A DNA stretch of 64,000 nucleotides from Cyanobacteria bacterium TGS_CYA1 (GTDB taxonomy: Bacteria; Cyanobacteriota; Vampirovibrionia; Obscuribacterales; Obscuribacteraceae), in contig JAHCIQ010000005.1 in NCBI GenBank assembly GCA_026129135.1, forward strand, positions 1 through 64,000, written 5' to 3'. Shown piece after piece: positions 44,050 through 52,010 of this stretch (the first letter of the stretch is position 1; the number at the start of each line of letters is the position of its first letter). The notes beneath the pieces are model-generated. The model was given only the letters and a program-made list of their open reading frames with translations, was not told the DNA's origin and did not search any database. Position numbers and translations under genes: made by a program.

Positions 44050-45297
44050 TTAGATTAGCTTTTTGGGAAAGCGCACGGTGAAAGTACTTCCACTTCCAAG
44101 CTGTGAGTCTACCGTCACCGAGCCTTTATGAGCCTCAAGAACAGCTTTCACGATTGATAGACCAAGGCCGGCTCCGCCAGCCTCTCTTGAACGAGACTCG
44201 TCACTGCGATGAAACCTGTGAAAAATATTATCTTTGTCAGACTCTGAAATTCCAATTCCGGTATCTGAAACTTCAACCACAGCAAAGACTTCATTCTCAG
44301 TCAATCGGACTGAAATTTTTCCATGATCTGTATAACGGACGGCATTACTGAGTAAATTACTTATCGCTTGATGAACAGATTCTGGTTCACCATCAATAAT
44401 GACCGGTGTATCAGCATCAAGTTCGATTGTGAGATTTTTTGATCGGGCAAGAGGTCTGAACTGATCGACAACCTCTTCTATGAGTTCCGACATTATTATT
44501 TCGCGGCGACGAAAAATAATAGCTTGATCTTCAACTTTGGCAAGAAACAACAAATCTGACGTTAATTCTTTCATTCGTCTGTTTGCTTTGGTAATCGTTT
44601 GCAATTCGAATTCCAAATCGGATTTCGTTATCGGTTCATTTTCATCAACCACACTCAAAGTTTCAGTTGCGGCCTCAATTACGGAAATTGGAGTTTTCAG
44701 TTCATGACCTGCGTCAGCGACGAATCTCTTAAATAGACTGAGAGTTTCTTCTACTGGCTTGAGTGCAATTCCGGCAAATTGATATCCCGCTACTACAACT
44801 CCAAGGGCCAGAAATGGCATCACAAGAAAAGTTGCAAGCAGCATATCATTGAAAATTTTATCATTTGATTCAGTAGATACCTGAATTTGCAAAAATCCGT
44901 AGGCTTTACCCTGGTGGATAATGGGCTGGTATAAAGAACGAACCGATATCGTTTGATCTTTATTAGAGACATGTCCGGAGGCGAGTTTTTTAACGCCGAC
45001 GGGACCAAAATTTTGAATCAATTTTCGATCTTGATCATAAATTTGTACAATGGCAAGAACTGGTGAATGCTCGCGCTTAGCCGCTCTCGCCCAGTTCGTT
45101 AATGAAGGAATTTCATTTACTATCTCAATACTCGGGCGTGTTTCAGCAAGCAGATCTTGCAAGAGGATGTCCATGGAACGTGATAGACCCCACTGGAAAA
45201 TTCCAACAGAACCAAGCACACCAAGCTCATATAAAATCAAAACGAACAAAGCGAAGTAAACGGCAAGCTTCAAACGAAGCCGTTTGACCATGCTCAA
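44050..45297 (-). CDS. Membrane sensor histidine kinase
   Basis: 415 residues. Two membrane helices (about 10-35 and 155-180) frame an extracytoplasmic sensor of ~120 residues (LLQDLLAETRPSIEIVNEIPSL to LQIQVSTESNDK). HisKA contains the phospho-His in DAGHELKTPISV. HATPase_c has SNLLSNAVRYTDHG, VSDTGIGI and GAGLGLSIV. It is a class I kinase paired with the OmpR-type regulator just upstream (4-bp overlap). The following genes are the sulfatase/FGE pair, a possible target. The one-mismatch palindrome TCGTTATCGG lies inside near 44640. Confidence 0.92.
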   Translation of the reverse strand: MSMVKRLRLKLAVYFALFVLILYELGVLGSVGIFQWGLSRSMDILLQDLLAETRPSIEIVNEIPSLTNWARAAKREHSPVLAIVQIYDQDRKLIQNFGPVGVKKLASGHVSNKDQTISVRSLYQPIIHQGKAYGFLQIQVSTESNDKIFNDMLLATFLVMPFLALGVVVAGYQFAGIALKPVEETLSLFKRFVADAGHELKTPISVIEAATETLSVVDENEPITKSDLEFELQTITKANRRMKELTSDLLFLAKVEDQAIIFRRREIIMSELIEEVVDQFRPLARSKNLTIELDADTPVIIDGEPESVHQAISNLLSNAVRYTDHGKISVRLTENEVFAVVEVSDTGIGISESDKDNIFHRFHRSDESRSREAGGAGLGLSIVKAVLEAHKGSVTVDSQLGSGSTFTVRFPKKLI

Positions 45298-45980
45298 TTC
45301 AGATTCTCATCCAGGGTGAGTTTGTAGCCGACACCATGAACAGTTCCTACAATCGAAGGCTTGTCTGAATCGTCTAGTTTCTTTCTTAGTCTGTTTATGT
45401 GCCCGCGCACCGTATCATTTTGTGCGAGTGAGTCGGATTCCCACACTGAAGAAATGAGTTCCTCAGCACTGAATATTCGATTAGGGTGACGAACAAAGAA
45501 TTCGAGCAAACGAAATTCTTTAGGAAGCAAATGTACTTCCTTTCCGGCTTTGAAAACTTTGTGATTTTGAATATCGATATGAATATCTCGAATATCGAAG
45601 GTAGTGTGCACTGTTTGACTGGCTCTGCGCAAGTGAGCATTTACACGCATTGATAATTCTTTCAACTCGAGAGGTTTTGTTATGTAATCGTCCACACCAG
45701 CGTTGAAGCCTGTTTCTTTGTTGTCCAGTCCATCACGGGCAGTAATCATGAGAACACATGCGTCTCCGCCATGACTTCGATACTCCCTACAAACATCGAT
45801 ACCGGAAAGCTTGGGCAACATCCAATCCAAAATTATGACGTCGAAAGAGCTGAATCTCAATTGTTCAAGTGCCGCCACTCCATCGTGAACAATTTCCACC
45901 AGGTGATGCTCGCGCTTTAACCAATTACCAATTAAGGTCGCGAGGTCTTTTTCATCTTCAACAATCAAAATTTTAGCCAT
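45294..45980 (-). CDS. OmpR/PhoB-family response regulator
   Basis: 228 residues: receiver domain (ILIVEDEKDLATLIGNWL, phospho-Asp in VIILDWMLPKLSG, ITARDG, and the KPLELKEL lysine) and a C-terminal winged-helix DNA-binding domain (VHLLPKEFRLLEFFVRHPNRIFSAEELISSVW, NDTVRGHINRLRKKLDD). It overlaps the kinase start by four bases (ATGA). It is divergent from hemH across a short gap, so it might also influence that gene. Identity is secure; target genes are inferred only from position. Confidence 0.94.
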   Translation of the reverse strand: MAKILIVEDEKDLATLIGNWLKREHHLVEIVHDGVAALEQLRFSSFDVIILDWMLPKLSGIDVCREYRSHGGDACVLMITARDGLDNKETGFNAGVDDYITKPLELKELSMRVNAHLRRASQTVHTTFDIRDIHIDIQNHKVFKAGKEVHLLPKEFRLLEFFVRHPNRIFSAEELISSVWESDSLAQNDTVRGHINRLRKKLDDSDKPSIVGTVHGVGYKLTLDENLN

Positions 45981-46029
45981 GATAGTTTTTCATTTTAGCC
46001 TCAAAGAAAGATTCTTCAAGAGGGGCTGG

Positions 46030-46035
46030 TATAAT
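46030..46035 (+). promoter_or_regulatory. Extended -10 promoter element of hemH (near-leaderless)
   Basis: TGGTATAAT (TG at 46027-46028, TATAAT at 46030-46035) is a textbook extended -10. It ends 9 bp before the ATG at 46045 and no ribosome site fits between them. Confidence 0.5.
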
Positions 46036-46044
46036 TTGGGCTGC

Positions 46045-47109
46045 ATGAGCGAAGCTTCAGAAGTAAAAGGCGCATATGACGCCATTGTAGTTCTTTCTTT
46101 CGGTGGTCCGGAAGGAATGGATGATGTCATGCCCTTCCTTCGTAACGTGACCCGCGGTCGTAATATACCCGAAGAACGACTGAAAGAAGTAGCAAAACAC
46201 TACGAATTATTTGGTGGTGTGAGCCCGATAAACGACCAGAACAGGCAATTGATAAAAATTCTTCGCGAAGAGCTGAATTTTAGAGAAATCAACCTGCCTA
46301 TCTACTGGGGAAATCGCAATTGGAACCCGTTCCTTTTAGACACTTTAATCGAGATGTCAGATGCTGGAGTCAAAAAAGCGCTTGGATTCGTAACTTCGGC
46401 ATACAGTTCGTATTCAAGCTGTCGTCAGTATCTAGAAGACATTGAGAAAGCACAAGCAGAGTTCAAAGAGAAATATCCGGATCGCTATGTGCCCCAAATC
46501 GACAAAATCCGTCCTTTCTTCAATCATCCTGGTTTTATTTCCGCCAATGAAGAGCGCCTCAAAGAATGTCTTTTGCAATTTCCAAACCGCAATCTAGTCC
46601 ATGTAGCCTTTGTGGCTCACAGCCTGCCCGTTACGATGGCGGACGAGTGCAAGTACGAAAGTGAATTGAACGAAGTCGCCTCACTTCTTGCCGAGCGCTT
46701 GCAAATTAAAAGCTGGAAAGTAGTTTTTCAAAGTCGAAGCGGTCCACCCACCCAGAAGTGGCTTGAACCAGACATTCTCGATCATTTGCGCGAAATAGAA
46801 GCCGAGGGCTATCTGGAAGTTGTAATCTCGCCAATAGGCTTCGTTTCTGACCATATGGAAGTCAAATACGACCTCGATGTTGAAGCCGCAGACCTTTGCA
46901 AAGAGCTCGAAATAAAAATGTTACGTGCCAAAACGGCAGGACTTCATCCTCATTTCATTTTCATGATCTCTGATCTTATTGGTGAGCGTTTGCTAGGAGA
47001 ACCAAAAGAAAAGGAAGGCGACTTTCCAATCTCCCCCGACGAATGCCCCGCCACTTGCTGCCCCCGCGGAGTTTCCGCTCCTTCGGGACGACCAGCGGCG
47101 CACAAATAG
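46045..47109 (+). CDS. hemH: Ferrochelatase (coproporphyrin-ferrochelatase-like)
   Basis: Inserts Fe2+ into a porphyrin in haem synthesis. The preferred start gives a 354-residue protein beginning MSEASEVKGAYDAIVVLSFGGPEGMDDVMPFLRNV. Conserved parts include YELFGGVSPIN, GFVTSAYSSYSSCRQYLEDI, VAHSLPVTMADECKYESE, FQSRSGPPTQKWLEPDI and SPIGFVSDHMEVKYDLD, where His and Glu act in metal insertion. The SSYSSCRQY pattern resembles the actinobacterial/coproporphyrin type. The C-terminus PDECPATCCPRG is cysteine-rich and may form part of a [2Fe-2S] site. HemW, a haem-pathway homologue, lies at 60 kb. Confidence 0.93.
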   Translation: MSEASEVKGAYDAIVVLSFGGPEGMDDVMPFLRNVTRGRNIPEERLKEVAKHYELFGGVSPINDQNRQLIKILREELNFREINLPIYWGNRNWNPFLLDTLIEMSDAGVKKALGFVTSAYSSYSSCRQYLEDIEKAQAEFKEKYPDRYVPQIDKIRPFFNHPGFISANEERLKECLLQFPNRNLVHVAFVAHSLPVTMADECKYESELNEVASLLAERLQIKSWKVVFQSRSGPPTQKWLEPDILDHLREIEAEGYLEVVISPIGFVSDHMEVKYDLDVEAADLCKELEIKMLRAKTAGLHPHFIFMISDLIGERLLGEPKEKEGDFPISPDECPATCCPRGVSAPSGRPAAHK

Positions 47110-47148
47110 ATTAAAAATCGATTTAATCGATTGAAGGACCACAATTTC

Positions 47149-48606
47149 ATGAAAAAACGAGCTATTCATTGGTTTCGCTCTGATTTGCGTTTGTCTGACA
47201 ATACTGCACTTCATGCACTTGAAAAGGATTTACACGAGACAGCCGAATGTGTGGCTGTGTACGTCTTGAGCGACCCCGACGAAGGAAAATGGGCTTCCGG
47301 CGCAGCAAGTAAATGGTGGCTGTATCATTCGCTTACGTCATTACAGGAGGACTTGAAAGAATTAAACGTGCCACTCGTCATATTGAGCGGAGTGGCATCA
47401 GAAGTCCTTTCTCGTTTCGCTCAATCTATCAAGGCTGATTCACTTTATTACAATTGTCGCTATGAACCTTGGGCGTCAAAGCAAGAGCAGGCTGTCGAGA
47501 AAGAACTTGAAAAAATCGGGGTCGAATGTGCATCCTTCCACGATGGACTTTTAATTGAACCTGCCAATCTGTTGAACAAAACCGGTGGTCCCTATAAAGT
47601 TTTCACTCCTTTCTGGAACGCCTGTCTGGCTCATTTCGATCGACATGGCATTGCACTTCCCAAACGCAAATTCGGCAAATCTATCAAGGGCATCAAATTT
47701 GATACCATCGATTATTCCAACAAATCTTTCAAACAAGACCTGGACGATCTGCACATGATACCCCGCATCAAGTGGTACGAAGGCATGCAAGAATTCTGGC
47801 AGCCGGGCGAAGAGGGGGCCAGGAAGAGACTTCTGCACTTCGTCAATAAATCAATCACTAAATACGATACCGGGAGAGACCGTCCGGGAGATTCTGACGT
47901 TTCATACATTTCACCTCACCTGCATTTTGGAGAAATAAGTGCGCGCCAGATCTGGCATCGGGCTTTAGAGCATGATTGCAAGAGCGCTCGTACTTATTTA
48001 AGAGAAATCGGCTGGCGAGACTTCGCTCATTATCTTTTGCACTTTTTTCCAGAAACTCCGGATGAACCACTTCAAAAAACTTTCGAGTCTTTCCCCTGGC
48101 GAACCGATAACGGTTCGCTGGAAAAATGGCAGCAAGGAATGACTGGCTACCCTATCGTCGATGCCGGAATGCGCCAGCTCTGGCATCTGGGCTGGATGCA
48201 CAACCGCGTGCGCATGATTGTAGCGTCATTTCTAGCCAAAGACCTACTACTACCCTGGCAAAGGGGTGCAGAATGGTTTTGGGACACTCTTGTCGATGCC
48301 GATTTAGCAAATAACACGCTGGGCTGGCAATGGACTGCTGGATGTGGAGCGGATGCTGCCCCATTTTTCCGAATATTCAACCCTGTATTACAAGGTGAGA
48401 AATTCGATCCTGACGGGGAATACGTTAAAACGTGGGTTCCAGAGCTAGCAAAACTCGACAAGAAGTGGATTCATAAACCATTCGACACACCTCCACTTGA
48501 ACTGCAGATGGCTGGCGTTGTTCTAGGTGAAAATTATCCAAAGCCAATTGTCGATCATTCTGCTGCAAGACAGCGTGCTCTGCAGGCGTTAAAATCGACA
48601 AAATAG
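47149..48606 (+). CDS. phr: Deoxyribodipyrimidine photolyase (class I cryptochrome/photolyase family)
   Basis: Repairs cyclobutane pyrimidine dimers using light. The 485-residue protein starts MKKRAIHWFRSDLRLSDNTAL, with AAGGA upstream; a TTG six codons earlier is less likely. The N-terminal antenna-binding domain is followed by the FAD domain: SYISPHLHFGEISARQIW, IGWRDFAHYLLHFFP, YPIVDAGMRQLWHLGWMHNRVRMIVASFLAKDL and NNTLGWQWTAGCGADAAPFFRIFNP. Tryptophans for electron transfer are present. It follows hemH by 39 bp. A palindrome copy encodes RTDNGS inside the gene. Presence of a photolyase in a non-photosynthetic lineage suggests occasional light exposure. Confidence 0.94.
   Translation: MKKRAIHWFRSDLRLSDNTALHALEKDLHETAECVAVYVLSDPDEGKWASGAASKWWLYHSLTSLQEDLKELNVPLVILSGVASEVLSRFAQSIKADSLYYNCRYEPWASKQEQAVEKELEKIGVECASFHDGLLIEPANLLNKTGGPYKVFTPFWNACLAHFDRHGIALPKRKFGKSIKGIKFDTIDYSNKSFKQDLDDLHMIPRIKWYEGMQEFWQPGEEGARKRLLHFVNKSITKYDTGRDRPGDSDVSYISPHLHFGEISARQIWHRALEHDCKSARTYLREIGWRDFAHYLLHFFPETPDEPLQKTFESFPWRTDNGSLEKWQQGMTGYPIVDAGMRQLWHLGWMHNRVRMIVASFLAKDLLLPWQRGAEWFWDTLVDADLANNTLGWQWTAGCGADAAPFFRIFNPVLQGEKFDPDGEYVKTWVPELAKLDKKWIHKPFDTPPLELQMAGVVLGENYPKPIVDHSAARQRALQALKSTK
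48101..48116 (+). repeat. Iterated palindrome (in photolyase gene)
   Basis: GAACCGATAACGGTTC, translated in frame as Arg-Thr-Asp-Asn-Gly-Ser. Confidence 0.8.
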
Positions 48607-48629
48607 TTTTGTGATTTAATTACCTGTTG

Positions 48630-49394
48630 ATGAGTGAGAACGAAACAGTAGTCGAAATCAAGAATTTAAGCAAAGAGTTCAAAGGCAAATTCGCCGTCAA
48701 GGACTTGTCTTTCGATGTGAAAAAAGGCGAGATTCTGGGTCTGCTTGGCGCTAACGGGGCAGGCAAAACCACCACAATTCATATGTTGTTAAATCTCATA
48801 ACTCCGACTTCTGGGTCAATAAGGATATTTGGCAAGGACTTTGCTCAATCACGTATAGAAATTCTCAGTCGCATGAATTTCGGGTCCGCCTATCAGTTCT
48901 TACCTTATAACTTGAAAGTAATAGAAAATTTGAGAGTATTCGCTGAAATATATTCTGTGGATGACGCCAAAGAAAGAATAGCTGAACTACTCGACCTTTT
49001 CGAATTGAGTCATTTGAAAAACAACTCGACAGGAATGCTTTCTTCGGGCGAACAAACGCGTCTAAATTTGTGCAAAGCGCTATTAAACAAGCCTGATTTG
49101 TTACTTCTAGATGAACCCACCGCCAGCCTTGACCCTGATCAAGCAGATAAAGTTCGCAAAATAATTCTAGATTTACAAAGACGCTCTGGAATGTCGGTAA
49201 TAAACACGTCACACAATATGATTGATGTTCATGAATTATGCGATCGAATTTTATTCATGCAGACCGGAACTGTAATTGCACAAGGAACAGCCACCGAGAT
49301 AATGGATACTTATCAGAGTCAAAGCCTTGAAGAGGTTTTCATAATGATCGCTCGTCAAAATAGTAATTCACCAAATACAATATCAAACAATTGA
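48630..49394 (+). CDS. ABC transporter ATP-binding protein (ABC-2 exporter)
   Basis: 254 residues: Walker A GANGAGKTT, Q-loop (GSAYQFLPYNL), signature LSSGEQTRLNLCKAL, Walker B LLLLDEPTASLDP and switch His in TSHNM. It energises the permease encoded 13 bp downstream. The sequence type (bcr/NodI/DrrA-like) matches exporters of drugs, lipids or polysaccharides. The substrate is unknown. The ATG at 48630 is preceded directly by an in-frame TTG, a possible alternative start. Confidence 0.93.
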   Translation: MSENETVVEIKNLSKEFKGKFAVKDLSFDVKKGEILGLLGANGAGKTTTIHMLLNLITPTSGSIRIFGKDFAQSRIEILSRMNFGSAYQFLPYNLKVIENLRVFAEIYSVDDAKERIAELLDLFELSHLKNNSTGMLSSGEQTRLNLCKALLNKPDLLLLDEPTASLDPDQADKVRKIILDLQRRSGMSVINTSHNMIDVHELCDRILFMQTGTVIAQGTATEIMDTYQSQSLEEVFIMIARQNSNSPNTISNN

Positions 49395-49407
49395 GTCGGA
49401 GTAACGA

Positions 49408-50199
49408 ATGAACTTCAGAGTGGTCAAAGCCTTAGTCTTGAAATATTTGTATGTTTGTTCGCGCAATACTTTTCGTGCGCTCGATGTATTTTTCTGGCCG
49501 GTGATGGATTTGCTCATATGGGGATTTATGTCCATCTATATGATGCGAGTTACCACGAGCGTTCCTAAAATGGTGCCAATGCTCATTTCGGCTATCATCC
49601 TCTGGAACGTCTTATATCGTGCGCAACAAGTCGTTTGCGTCGCTTTTCTGGACGACGTTTGGTCTCGCAATATGCTCAATATTTGGGCAGCGCCTATTCG
49701 ACCAATAGAATACGTTGGAGCCGGTTATGTTGTCGGTTTCATGCAAGCATTCATAGTGGTGGTGGTGATGGGAATACTTGCCGGATTTTTTTATTCCTAC
49801 AATATTTTGGAATTAGGATTGCATTTGGCAATCCTATTCGCTAATTTGATTATCATGGGCTGGTCTCTAGGACTAACTGTCACCGGTCTGTTTCTGCGTT
49901 TTGGACCGCCAGCGGAAGCTCTCGCCTGGGCGGTGCCTTTTATTTTTCAACCGATATCGGCAGTGTTTTATCCGGTAGATATCTTGCCACCTTGGATGCA
50001 AACGCTCGCTCAAATCACCCCTGCAAGCCACGTTTTCGAAGGAATGCGAGAATTGATTTCAACCGGACACATGAACACATTTCACATTTACGCCGCGGTT
50101 GGATTGAATTTACTTTATATGTCCATAGCCGCTACTCTATTTAAATCATTTTACGAAGAAGCCCGTAAACGCGGATTCCTTGCCAAATACGCGGCTTAA
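49408..50199 (+). CDS. ABC-2 type transporter permease
   Basis: 263 residues with about six membrane helices (FFWPVMDLLIWGFMSIYMM, LISAIILWNVLYRAQQVV, AFIVVVVMGILAGFFYSYNI, LIIMGWSLGLTVTGLFLRFG, FIFQPISAVFYPVDILPPW, YAAVGLNLLYMSIAATLF). The P-V-D-I-L-P-P-W stretch with ITPASHVFEGMRE is the ABC-2 signature region. It pairs with the ATPase upstream (GAGTCGGAG ribosome site) to form an exporter. The operon ends at a palindrome-based terminator 35 bp later. Confidence 0.92.
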   Translation: MNFRVVKALVLKYLYVCSRNTFRALDVFFWPVMDLLIWGFMSIYMMRVTTSVPKMVPMLISAIILWNVLYRAQQVVCVAFLDDVWSRNMLNIWAAPIRPIEYVGAGYVVGFMQAFIVVVVMGILAGFFYSYNILELGLHLAILFANLIIMGWSLGLTVTGLFLRFGPPAEALAWAVPFIFQPISAVFYPVDILPPWMQTLAQITPASHVFEGMRELISTGHMNTFHIYAAVGLNLLYMSIAATLFKSFYEEARKRGFLAKYAA

Positions 50200-50233
50200 A
50201 AACTCGAGATTACTAGAATAATTATTTCGCAAC

Positions 50234-50249
50234 CAACCGTTAACGGTTG
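50234..50249. repeat. Iterated palindrome, perfect 16-bp form
   Basis: CAACCGTTAACGGTTG, the fully symmetric form of the element, downstream of the ABC permease gene. Confidence 0.8.
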
Positions 50250-50260
50250 TGGAATTTTTT
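50234..50260 (+). terminator. Palindrome-based terminator after the ABC operon
   Basis: CAACCGTTAACGGTTG at 50234-50249 is a perfect 16-bp palindrome followed by TGGAA and six T at 50255-50260. It lies 35 bp past the permease stop and looks like an intrinsic terminator. The hairpin as drawn has almost no loop, so the real structure may open the centre. Confidence 0.55.
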
Positions 50261-50324
50261 ATCGTCTTTCAATTGAACTTTTTTCCTCTTGCAATCGTTG
50301 TAAGAAGAAAGAGGAGAAATCACC

Positions 50325-51443
50325 ATGACAAACCACGAAAAAAATTCCTTCGAAGATCCCGATCAGTTCGATAATGCACACGATGCAGCAAACGATATAA
50401 CATACGAAGATCCATACGCCCCTGTCGAAAAACCAGATTATCCAGTTGAGCTAATAGTTGCATGTCGAGAATTCGATGCTAAATTCAAAACCAATGCCGA
50501 CTGCATCGAAGAGCTCGTGAAAATTCTCGGAAAGAATTTCTTATATTGTAGGTATTGTAATAGTCGTGAAGTTCGTAGAAATTTTGGCAGCAGAACTTTA
50601 ATTTGCTTCGCATGCAGACGTGGCTCTTCGGTTTTTACTGATACCGTATACGATAGCATCAAAAAACCGCGAGCCTGGTTACTGGCAAACTGGCTAATTG
50701 GTCAAGGGGTTGAATTCAATTCGAATCAGTTTCGCATTCCGGCAAGGGTTGCCTATTCGAGTGCTTTAACAATCATAAAAAAGCTGGCCTTCATTATAAA
50801 ATCAGATCTCGAAAATGAGGTGGAGGCAATCGGATCTAATATGTTCATTTCTGTTTTCAATAAACGTAGTTCTCAAACGCCAGCTCAAGAACATCCTTGT
50901 GCCGAGCAATTTGCAATGGAAAAATCGGAAGCTTATTTGGAAGATGTGGAAGAAGACCGCTTTCTTGATGACGAGCCCCAAAGACCAAAATGCCTGGAAG
51001 AACTAGGTGAATTTGAAAATGCACTCTACGAACTACTCGGAGAAGAAAAAATCCATTTCGACGACCTTATACGCCATTTTCAATGTCAGGTGGGTGAACT
51101 CTGCGTAGCCATTTTCGAATTGAACATGCTTGATCTAATTGAACGTCACGGTGGAGATTATTACACTCGCAAAACAAAACAAGCAAAGCCTGCGGTGCCG
51201 GAATCATCTAATAATCCCAGTATTCGCGACTTTTTAGATTTCGTTCGAAACATTTATCACGGCATAAGCAGAAAATGCCTTCATCTTTATCTGGCACTAT
51301 TTTGGAGCAAGAATCATCGCGTAAGATGGAATCGAAGCGCGCTGGCAGAAGCTTGCAGAAAGCATCCGCCAATCAAAGGAAAAGACGTTCTCTCTTTCGT
51401 CACACCTTTGATAGTAAATCTGGTTGGCCAAAACCTATATTAG
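50325..51443 (+). CDS. Transposase-derived zinc-ribbon protein with DprA-like winged helix and no DDE core
   Basis: 372 residues. Residues 72-155 match the N-terminus of IS1595/ISXO2-type transposases: a four-Cys zinc ribbon (Cys75, 78, 94, 97) followed by VYDSIKKPRAWLLANWL and a helix-turn-helix. Residues ~300-345 (FVRNIYHGISRKCLHLYLALFW) recall the end of the same transposases. The catalytic DDE core expected between them is absent. Instead there is an acidic linker and a winged helix at about 230-282 (ALYELLGEEKIHFDDLIRHF, GELCVAIFELNMLDLIERHGG) resembling the DprA C-terminal domain. AGAGGAG precedes the ATG. I infer a domesticated DNA-binding protein; family matches are from memory. Confidence 0.7.
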   Translation: MTNHEKNSFEDPDQFDNAHDAANDITYEDPYAPVEKPDYPVELIVACREFDAKFKTNADCIEELVKILGKNFLYCRYCNSREVRRNFGSRTLICFACRRGSSVFTDTVYDSIKKPRAWLLANWLIGQGVEFNSNQFRIPARVAYSSALTIIKKLAFIIKSDLENEVEAIGSNMFISVFNKRSSQTPAQEHPCAEQFAMEKSEAYLEDVEEDRFLDDEPQRPKCLEELGEFENALYELLGEEKIHFDDLIRHFQCQVGELCVAIFELNMLDLIERHGGDYYTRKTKQAKPAVPESSNNPSIRDFLDFVRNIYHGISRKCLHLYLALFWSKNHRVRWNRSALAEACRKHPPIKGKDVLSFVTPLIVNLVGQNLY

Positions 51444-51976
51444 TTTGTCGCGATTATTGATGGTTCTTTTGAAGGCTCGATATCAAGCCAATAGTAATTG
51501 TTTTGGTCTTTTTTAAAACGCATCCTGACCAAAAGGGCTTTATTGAAACACGATACCCCTGTTTCAGTACCAGTATCGAAATCATTTTGCGAAGTAGAAA
51601 AAGGCGCGCTTACTTTAGGTGGCTCTTCCATCACATTCCATTTGATTTTTTCAAAAAACATACGCTGTGCAAATGGAAGAATCACTTGCATAAACCGCTG
51701 ATCGATTCCGTCTCGTTTATGAGCATCCAAAATATAGAAACGATCCACTGAAATAACTGTATTGCTAGACTTCTTAGCTCCAGCAAAACCGATGATTTTT
51801 CCATCGTCTTCGGCAACAAGAAATATTCCCTCATTGCCGAAGTAATTGGCTTCGATATTGCGCAGATCCTTTTGCTTGGAGTTGAGGTCCAGCTCTTCAC
51901 CTTTCTTGCTGCACAAATCAGCAAAAATGGATTGAATTTGCTTTTCGTCCTGGCGATTAGCTACACGAATTTGCAT
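51440..51976 (-). CDS. GNAT-family N-acetyltransferase
   Basis: 178 residues from ATG 51976, which has GGAG about 9 bp upstream (a TTG at 51991 is the longer alternative). GNAT features are MQIRVANRQDEKQIQSIFADLC, the strand IFLVAEDDGKIIGFAGAK, and the acetyl-CoA-binding part YILDAHKRDGIDQRFMQVIL; the usual Q/RxxGxG/A loop is degenerate as KRDGID. The acceptor substrate is unknown. Its stop overlaps the stop of the convergent transposase-derived gene by four bases. Confidence 0.78.
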   Translation of the reverse strand: MQIRVANRQDEKQIQSIFADLCSKKGEELDLNSKQKDLRNIEANYFGNEGIFLVAEDDGKIIGFAGAKKSSNTVISVDRFYILDAHKRDGIDQRFMQVILPFAQRMFFEKIKWNVMEEPPKVSAPFSTSQNDFDTGTETGVSCFNKALLVRMRFKKDQNNYYWLDIEPSKEPSIIATN

Positions 51977-51992
51977 GGACCTTCTCTCCATC

Positions 51993-52008
51993 GAACCGTT
52001 AACGGAAC
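51993..52008. repeat. Iterated palindrome (hppA stop / GNAT start gap)
   Basis: GAACCGTTAACGGAAC between the hppA stop codon and the GNAT start, both minus strand. Confidence 0.8.
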
Positions 52009-52010
52009 GA

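Noticed and set aside
50325..51443. Intact insertion sequence
   Set aside because: The DDE core is missing and I found no terminal inverted repeats or target-site duplication around the gene.
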